NCBI RefSeq assembly: GCF_000003855.2
Contig: NW_003101673.1
Location: 1,528,778 to 1,592,777, forward strand
From: Blastomyces gilchristii SLH14081
Lineage: Eukaryota > Ascomycota > Eurotiomycetes > Onygenales > Ajellomycetaceae
Length of the DNA: 64,000 bases
Direction: 5' to 3'
The translations under genes were made by a program, and so were the position numbers. Below the pieces are notes generated by a model. It saw nothing but the letters and a program-made list of their open reading frames with translations, searched no databases and was not told the origin of the DNA. Position 1 is the stretch's first letter, and every line of letters begins with the position of its first letter. Of this stretch, positions 58,201 to 64,000 are shown piece after piece.

Positions 58201-59440
58201 TCTTTCACCAGAATTGCTGCTGAAACAAGGATTCATACATGAGATTGACACAGGGGATGCAAAACCAGTCAATCAGAATGCATACTCTCTGTCACAAACA
58301 CATCTTGAAGAACAGAAGCATCAGATCACTGACCTTCTAGAATGTAATCTCATACAATTCTCATCAAGCACATGAGGCTTTCCAGTTCTATTTATGAAAA
58401 AGACAGATGAGAAGTGATGAATGTGTATCAATTATCAAGCACTCAATAAGCTTATGATTAAGAATAAATATTCACTGTCACAGATTCAACAACAGTTAAA
58501 TACAGTTGAAAACACCTGATATCTATCAAAGATCAATCTTCTCTCAGAATACTGATAGATCTGTGTAGATGAACTATCAGTTCTGTGAATCACATTTAAT
58601 ATGCAATAAGAGATGTTTGAATTCCTGACAATGTTATTCAGTCTGACAAATGTGCTCATCATCTTTCAAATGATAATGAATACAATTCATTATAAATAAA
58701 ATAAAACCTCATATCTTATATATCTTGATGATATTCTAGTCTTTTCAAACTCATACAATAAACATCTGAAGCATCTCAATGAAGTACTTACAACTCTGAC
58801 AGAGTATAAGCTCTACATCAAATCAATCAAGTGTGTGTTTGAAATGAAAGAGTTGAAGTTCATAGAACATGTAGTAAGTGATGAGTGTATACATCTCATT
58901 TCAAAGAAATTGAATGTCATAGTAAATTAACTGTGACTGAGAAATATACATCATGTATAACAGTTTCTTGAGTTAATCTCATATTACTGCAGATTCATCA
59001 AGAATTTCACATAAATATCTGTATTACTCTCAGATCTCTTAAGAGAAATAGATGCAAATCTGTGAAAGAAGAAGTTTTATTTAATTATCTGAAATGCTGT
59101 GTGTGAAGAGGCTTTTCTCACACTGAGAGAATATGTAATAATATTCTCAGTACTTATTCAATCAGATCATGATAAACCTTTCTACATCAAGACAGACACA
59201 TTCAAATGAGCTATCAGAGACACTCTTCTACAGATGAGTAAGAATAGCAAGCTGCATCTGATGACATACAATGGTAGAAAACTATCAGATGCTGAGCTTA
59301 ATTACTCAGTGTATGAAAAGAAATTGCTGATGATTAAGTATACACTGATATTATGAGATAGATATATCAACAACAGGCATATGACAACAGTGATTACAGA
59401 TTATAAAAGCCTCATCTATCTACAATCAATGATAAAATCA
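55267..59440 (+). pseudogene. gypsy-2 gag-pol relic, copy F2
   Basis: Gag zinc knuckle near 57350-57400 (FNCRH-NHDIKDC, first Cys lost). The protease active site is DTEA (57676-57684). The RT stretch 58060-58900 is one of the best preserved: DLLECNLIQFSSST, MKKTDEK, MCINYQALNKLMIKNKYSL and an intact YLDD (58720-58731). RNase H has KPFYIKTDTFK and RKLSDAELNYSVYEKKLLMI (59160-59340). Trp codons are TGA. It is more intact in RT than D or E. Confidence 0.8.
56202..56707 (-). mobile_element. hAT MITE, copy M9 (506 bp)
   Basis: Inverted MITE with the perfect 8 bp duplication GATGTGAT (56194-56201 and 56708-56715), in F2 gag. Termini are almost unmutated. Confidence 0.93.
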
Positions 59441-60080
59441 TTGTAGATAACCGCTTCACCATGAACTCGCTCGATTTTTTGAATAAGAACCCGCCGATAG
59501 ATCCATCAAAAAGCCCTCGATCATACGAGCATTCTGACCCCATCGCCGACCGCATACCCTGTGTGGTGGTGGAGTTATCCAGCCAAACATGAACCAGACG
59601 TTGTTCAAAACTCCTGTGTGGGATTATCCCCCGTTCTCCCCTACCACACCACAACCCCGGGCCAGAGTGCCATACAAATTGTAAGGTGAAGTGACCTAGC
59701 CATATGCACCAATCTTCTCGATTTTGGAAGATCCCCGACCTGTAGTTGTGGAGATATCCGAGGAGCGACCTCCGCGAAAACCCTGTCCATCTTTGATGTT
59801 CCAAAACACCAACGCCAAGTCTCACCCTCGTACCACCCTTCCCAATCTGGCCCATCCCCGGCAGAAAAATACAAAAAGATACCTCAGTGATAATATCAAG
59901 CACATAATCAACAGACTCTTCTGAAGTGCAATCTCCACAGTCTGTCACCAGTGTATCTAGACTTCAACACCAAGTCTCACCCTTGTACTATCTCTCTCAA
60001 TCTGGCCCATTCTCAGCAGAATGATACAAAAAGATACCTCAGTAACAGCATTTAATACATAATCAGTGAACAATGAGTCA
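59441..60080. other. GC-rich patch with a mutated partial duplicate
   Basis: 59441-59930 has normal composition with CCCCGGGCC, CCGAGGAGCG and CCCATCCCCGG. Part of it (about 59800-59910) is repeated at about 59962-60075 with C-to-T changes (CACCCTCGTACCACCC against CACCCTTGTACTATCT). A 178-codon minus frame (59948-59412) runs into gypsy-2 sequence and so is not a real gene as drawn. I recognise no product. It may be an LTR, promoter or host fragment. Confidence 0.5.
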
Positions 60081-60549
60081 ACAGCACATCAACAACTATA
60101 AAATCAGTATATCTCAAGATCTGACTGAGCCTTTGATCCCTGCACAGTGAGATATATTAAATCTAGTTTTAATATCTCAATATTCAATAGATTCTGTAAG
60201 AGATTGAGAACAGCAACACTAGATTTCTATTGAATTTAAGAATTAACTCTATATTAATATAATTATTGATAAAGTCTTCTATTTTGAGATATAAATAATC
60301 AGTTTCTCTACATCCTGCTGATAATATTTATATTATTATATAAAAACAGACTTATATTCTCTATAATATCAAGACTCTGAAGAGAGAAAGTCTTGATAGA
60401 GAATATACAGTAGTGCATATCTTAGCAGTTTCTATCTCATTCTTCTACAGCAGTTAATATAAAAAAAAAAAGATCTTAGAAATAGTTTTTTACTTCTCTT
60501 GAAAAAGTAAGGTGTTTTTCTCTGAGTTTTACACAATATTCTTACAAAG
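60081..60549. other. AT-rich sequence with a hairpin
   Basis: No coding frame. An imperfect inverted repeat lies at 60353-60405: TATTCTCTAT and CAAGACT facing AGTCTTGATAGAGAATA, with a 5 nt bulge. An A11 run is at 60461-60471. It ends at the target duplication of the composite retroelement. Confidence 0.5.
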
Positions 60550-60562
60550 AATTAAAAACAGA

Positions 60563-60642
60563 GCCAGCGTGGCCCAGTTGGTAAGACTGGTAACCAAGGC
60601 CACACACATTAGGGGTGCGTGGGTTCGAATCCCACCGCTGGC
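60563..60642 (+). ncRNA. tRNA-like head with pol III boxes
   Basis: Acceptor arms GCCAGCG (60563-60569) and CGCTGGC (60636-60642) pair perfectly. The D arm is CCAG/CTGG, and the T arm is GTGGG/CCCAC around TTCGAAT. Box A is TGGCCCAGTTGG (60570-60581) and box B GGTTCGAATCC (60622-60632). The middle is too long and has no standard anticodon arm, so this is a tRNA-derived promoter and not a working tRNA gene. Its first base overlaps the last base of the target duplication. Confidence 0.75.
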
Positions 60643-60645
60643 ACC

Positions 60646-61320
60646 TGCCACTTCTTACCCATGAAAGCCCCCATGTAATAGAGGCTGAGCCTAATTAGTA
60701 AGGCTTGGTGCGGGGTAGAACTCTCTACTGCAAGCCAAGCCACTAGTTAAGCGAGATCCTGCGAACACCCACCAGGGCCGGCATGGGGTGCCAATGTCCC
60801 ACTATCCTACTGTGCACCTGTCAAGGTTCTAATGATATAGAGTCAAGCCTAATGTAGTGGTTATACACTACTTAAGCAAGTCCCTAACTAGGGCCACCAT
60901 CAGAGCCTAGCTCCCCCCCAAATGCAGGAAATGATTTTGAAAACCACCTGACTAGCAGGCCTAGACGCGCATCTAGGCCCTAGACAGGGCACCCTGATAG
61001 GCTAGTGCCTGCAAGCTCACTGCCAACCCCTAATACTGGCAGGGAGGACTGCAGTCATCAAGCCTATGATTAGTCCCTAACACGGGGCGAGGCCACGACG
61101 GCTGATTGGTAGGGCTATGGGCATCTAATGAGGCCGAGATCAGCAACCGGAAGCTTGGTGTGTACACCACCAAGTGGGCGGTGGCAGCCACTAACTAACA
61201 CCCCTGGAAATTAGTGGCTGGCCCGAGAGGACAGACGCGGTGGTCAGTTAATTATAGAGGGTTAAATGTAATTAGCTTAAGATGCATCCTGCGGGTGACT
61301 AGCGCCTGTAGTCATCTTCT
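60646..61320 (+). ncRNA. GC-rich structured body of the composite retroelement
   Basis: About 680 bp of normal composition without an open frame of note. Several strong hairpins: GGCCTAGA/TCTAGGCC (60958-60979), GGCTTGG/CCAAGCC (60703-60742) and CTTGGTG/CACCAAG (61154-61174). These suggest a structured non-coding RNA. It has no resemblance to the SINE body at 53073. It joins LINE ORF2 sequence at 61322 without any tail between, so the fusion was present before retrotransposition. Confidence 0.55.
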
Positions 61321-61321
61321 A

Positions 61322-62630
61322 TTAAAGCAATGAAAGTTGAAGCTTCAATTCCTCCTCCTGCTATTAGATTTGAAAAGGCCTGTATGAACTATGCTCTGAG
61401 AGTTGTAAAGATGAGCTCAAATCATATAATCAGAGAAAGAGTCTCTTCTTCATTTCCATTAATTAACTCTGGAAATGAACTGAATTGAAATAGATTTCTT
61501 AATTGAAATGAAAATAATTCTTCAAAGAAAATGCCTTCTCAACTGTACAGACTATACTCTCTGATTAAAAATCAATTTTCTTCTTTAAATGTTGAAAAAG
61601 TTGATCATGAGAAGTTATCTCTCTGAAGAGAAAAGCTTGAATCTCTTATAGACTTATAAATAAGTGAACTATCAAAAGAGAAAGAATATGAACAGCATTT
61701 GAAGAGAATTTCTACAATCAATATAAAAGACTCTATTCTGGTTTTATTCAGATGACTCAAAAAATGAGAACTTGAATAGATTAGGCGCAGGCATTGCTTA
61801 TACTGAAGATAATATTAATTTTATCTCAGATTTCTGAAATCTAGACTCTGAATATGAAGTCTTTGATGCTGAACTATTTGTAATAGTGAAAGCTTTCAAA
61901 CTCATTGAAATAAAATCTTATAAAAGAGGAAATTGTTTGAAAGAGGTATGAATATTCTCTGATAGTCAAGCTGCTTTAAAAAGACTTAGAAATAGTCAGA
62001 TTCATAATAATCAAATGAATCTTGAACTAATCTTAAACTCTGTTTTGAAAATTCAAAAGAGAAGAATATCAAAGCTGATAATTCATCTACACTGAGTTCC
62101 TGCTCACATGAATATTCATGATAATGAATTGACTGATTCAGCTGCAAAAAAGAGTGTAGAATTAAGCAGATCTATTCAAAAAATTATGTTCTGATCTTTT
62201 ATAAAGAGAAAAATAAAAGAATCTTGTTTAGACAAGTGAAATGAAAGCTGGCAGAAACAAAAGAAGAGTATATATTATTCAAGATTTGAAACAAAACCCA
62301 AGTGGAAATCTTGTTCAATTAAATATAAAAAGAAAATATTCTCATCTATAATACAGCTGAAACTAGGACATGGCTATTTCAAATCTTATATACAAAGATT
62401 TGATGATAGATTTGACTCAATAGAATGCTTGTTCTGTAATACAAATGAGAATCCTGAGTATATTGTAATGCACTGTGCATTATACAATAGTCTCAGAGCC
62501 AGATTGAAAGAGAAGTATAATCTAAATCAATTAAATATGAGATTCTTATTCTCAACTGAGACAGGAATTAAATACTTAATAGCTCTCTATCAGAAACTCA
62601 AGCAGCTATAAGAAAATAGCTAAATTCAGA
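61322..62630 (+). pseudogene. LINE ORF2 C-terminal part with RNase H in the composite unit
   Basis: Begins AIKAMKVEASIPPPAIRFEK, equivalent to 5290-5220 of the first LINE, then runs through the linker and RNase H region (61740-62170). The C-terminal module with MFCNTNENPEYIVMHCAL at 62429 is the CCHC-like end found in Tad1/I LINEs. Many stops are present. The first 120 bases are less mutated than the rest. It may serve only as the 3' recognition part of the RNA. Confidence 0.75.
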
Positions 62631-63056
62631 ATTATCTGAGTATGAAGAGGAGGAAATTAATCAGATATAGTCTGTTAAAACAGCTATACACTCTCTTTTA
62701 ATAATTTGTTTTGTTATAGTCTCTCTTTACTCTATCTTTTTCTTTATCTTTTTCTTTCAATTTCTTTCTATCTATTTATTTAATGTGTCTATCTTTGAGA
62801 CTGTGTTCTTTTTCTCTTTTCTTTTGTCATGATATTGTCAAATGGTTTCAAAGTATTAAAAGATGTTAAAACACTGCAATTTGTAAACAGTTTTTGTATT
62901 CTGAGCTGGAATTTTCTAATTTTGCATATCTGAAATTGATGAATGTATAATAGTTAACTTTACAGACATAGAAAAAACCCTGAGAACTAAAGTTCTCAGG
63001 TAGATGTCATAGTCTCTGACTGCATACATCTATAATTGAAGAATAATAATAATAAT
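62631..63056 (+). mobile_element. LINE-type 3' UTR and (AAT)n tail of the composite unit
   Basis: Matches the 3' UTR of the other LINE copies (8832-9159, 12581-12906 inverted). The AAT repeat tail starts near 63042. This is the part expected to be recognised by the LINE reverse transcriptase. Confidence 0.8.
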
Positions 63057-63070
63057 AATTAAAAACAGAG

Positions 63071-63586
63071 TTATTTTCTGTCATAATTTCATATTCTTTT
63101 AAGTAAGAATTACTTTTTCAGTGACTGAAGAGCTTTCATTAATACTTAATTCTTTTTTACACTCTTTATTAACTGATTTGAGTTGCACACTTGTTATGTG
63201 AGAAGAATTGAATAATTTAGAATAAAATTGAATAGTTTTAATCAATTTCTCTGTAAAAAATTAATTTATTTTTTGTCAGTTTTTCTCTCAAAAACTGTTA
63301 TATTATCTGATTTATTATCAATTAATATTATACTTTTCCTCACTGTATCTTAAGAAAGAGATTATAAAGATTTTATTGATTTATCTTAAAAATCAATTTT
63401 AGTTTATTAGATTCTCTTCAAAAATCTAACCTAGTTACTGAACTAGTGTGAAAAAAAATCAGGTATTTTATACATAAAAGTCTTTTATTCTTCTTTTGAA
63501 ACAGTCTGATCAACTTTTCAATTGAAAACAGACTTAGAAATATCTCAATTGAAACAGTCTGATCAACTTTTCATTGAGTGAAAACA
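63071..63586 (+). other. putative LINE 5' UTR with a direct repeat
   Basis: AT-rich non-coding sequence ahead of LINE ORF1. A direct repeat TTGAAACAGTCTGATCAACT occurs at 63496 and 63549, 53 bp apart. This could be a repeated promoter unit as in the 5' UTR of some LINEs. The 5' end of the element is not defined. Confidence 0.45.
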
Positions 63587-64000
63587 ATGAGTTCAAAAAT
63601 ACACTCAGTTGATGTGAAAAAAGATGCTTTCTCAAATGCTATTCCTGAGATTGAAATTCTGAAGAGAAGAAAGAAAGAAGAAATAGAGAAACAACAAGTT
63701 CTTGAAATACAGGAACTTGAAAAAGCAAGCAAGATTCTTGAAAAGCAGTGTCTGAGTGAGATGAATGAAGAAGTTCTGTTAATTCTTCATGCTCAGACTA
63801 GATAACTACAGAAGATGATCAAGTTCAAACTTAGAATCTCAAACACAGTTCAAAAAACCTTGAAAATTCCTAGTACAATCACTGACTCTTCATCTTACTC
63901 TTCTTCTTTCTTTCTTTCTACTTCTTCTTCTTCTTTGAATCAGAAGAAAACATATGCTCAAGCAGCTGAATCTGCTGTCTCTAAATCTGCTGTCTCAAAT
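63587..64000 (+). pseudogene. LINE ORF1 (gag-like) start, runs off the window
   Basis: ATG 63587 (MSSKIHSVDVKKDAFSN) opens a Glu/Lys-rich coiled-coil segment (EIEILKRRKKEEIEKQQ), one TAG at 63803 probably from CAG, then a Ser-rich stretch and KKTYAQAAESA at the window edge. The Ser-rich linker followed by TYAQAA is typical of ORF1 proteins of fungal and insect LINEs. I chose ATG 63587 over the in-frame GTG at 63578. The protein would coat LINE RNA. Confidence 0.6.

Larger units (their letters stand above)
55080..59440 (+). mobile_element. gypsy-2 copy F2, 3'-truncated
   Basis: LTR 55080-55257, gag from 55267, protease, RT and RNase H on plus, ending abruptly at about 59440 within RNase H. 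A GC-rich patch follows. It is interrupted by MITE M9 at 56202. Lacking integrase, the antisense gene and the 3' LTR, it cannot be dated by its LTRs. Confidence 0.88.
60564..63056 (+). mobile_element. tRNA-headed, LINE-tailed composite retroelement
   Basis: A single insertion bounded by the perfect 14 bp duplication AATTAAAAACAGAG (60550-60563 and 63057-63070). Order on plus: tRNA-like head (60563-60642), GC-rich structured body (60646-61320), the C-terminal part of LINE ORF2 (61322-62630), LINE 3' UTR and an (AAT)n tail. The endonuclease and RT are absent, so it is non-autonomous. The head and body are almost unmutated, but the ORF2 part is heavily mutated. It may be a giant SINE-like family or a one-off chimera. 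Confidence 0.75.

Noticed and set aside
59412..59948. 178-codon minus-strand frame
   Set aside because: It spans the junction between truncated gypsy-2 and the GC-rich patch, is not open in the mutated duplicate, and has no recognisable domain.
60563..60642. Functional tRNA gene
   Set aside because: Acceptor and T arms are perfect, but there is no standard anticodon arm and the unit sits at the 5' end of a retroelement with a target duplication.
61080..61145. Hammerhead- or HDV-like ribozyme (CTAATGAGGCCGAGA near 61116; GGCCGGCATGG near 60777)
   Set aside because: The conserved core and stems cannot be completed: stem II would be only GGCC without a loop, and the HDV pseudoknot partners are missing.
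1..64000. TGA read as tryptophan (alternative genetic code or mitochondrial DNA)
   Set aside because: TGA stands at nearly every Trp codon, but Gly, Cys, Asp and Pro codons are altered too, always by C-to-T or G-to-A. Mutated and unmutated copies of the same repeat differ only by these transitions, so mutation explains it.

Overview
The window is a transposon graveyard from a filamentous fungus, most likely an ascomycete, though I cannot name the species. Evidence for a fungus: Tad1/I-like LINEs with an RNase H domain, two Ty3/gypsy families, a Ty1/copia relic, a pogo/Fot-type transposase fragment, a fungal-type APH kinase pseudogene with a short (61 bp) GT-AG intron, and repeat-restricted C-to-T mutation. 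There is no bacterial operon, CRISPR array or rRNA. Almost every reading frame is broken by the same kind of transition. The damage is unusual: CC/GG and CG are nearly absent while CA/TG stay common, so tryptophan TGG codons have become TGA everywhere.

Layout. 1-8831: a copia relic (+) interrupted by three 506-510 bp hAT MITEs and a 5'-truncated LINE (with a 185 bp assembly gap). 8832-12906: a lightly mutated host-like island (pogo fragment, small coiled-coil gene, APH kinase pseudogene) bracketed by two LINE 3' ends whose tails face inwards. 12907-52235: one nested stack, solved from target-site duplications (TSDs): gypsy-1 copy A contains a hAT MITE, which contains gypsy-1 copy B, which contains gypsy-1 copy C (reverse), which contains gypsy-2 copy D, which contains a full-size 5.75 kb hAT transposon. 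Copy C also holds the complete gypsy-2 copy E; B also holds a LINE fragment and a MITE; A's LTR holds a MITE that itself holds a PIF/Harbinger (Tourist-like) MITE. 52236-53989: an inverted pair of one repeat (one copy mutated, one almost pristine) and a tRNA-derived SINE. 53990-59440: two overlapping gypsy-2 copies on the plus strand. 59441-60549: a GC-rich unassigned patch with a mutated duplicate. 60550-63070: a tRNA-headed, LINE-tailed composite unit bounded by a perfect 14 bp TSD. 63071-64000: the 5' part of another LINE with ORF1.

How the parts relate. The LINE probably supplies the machinery for the SINE and the tRNA-headed unit, which share its (AAT)n tail and 3' sequence. The 5.75 kb hAT is the probable source of the eight 0.5 kb MITEs. 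Gypsy-2 carries, besides gag-pol, a second apparently spliced gene on the opposite strand between integrase and 3' LTR, convergent with pol; it is conserved in both complete copies and is the best candidate here for something undescribed.
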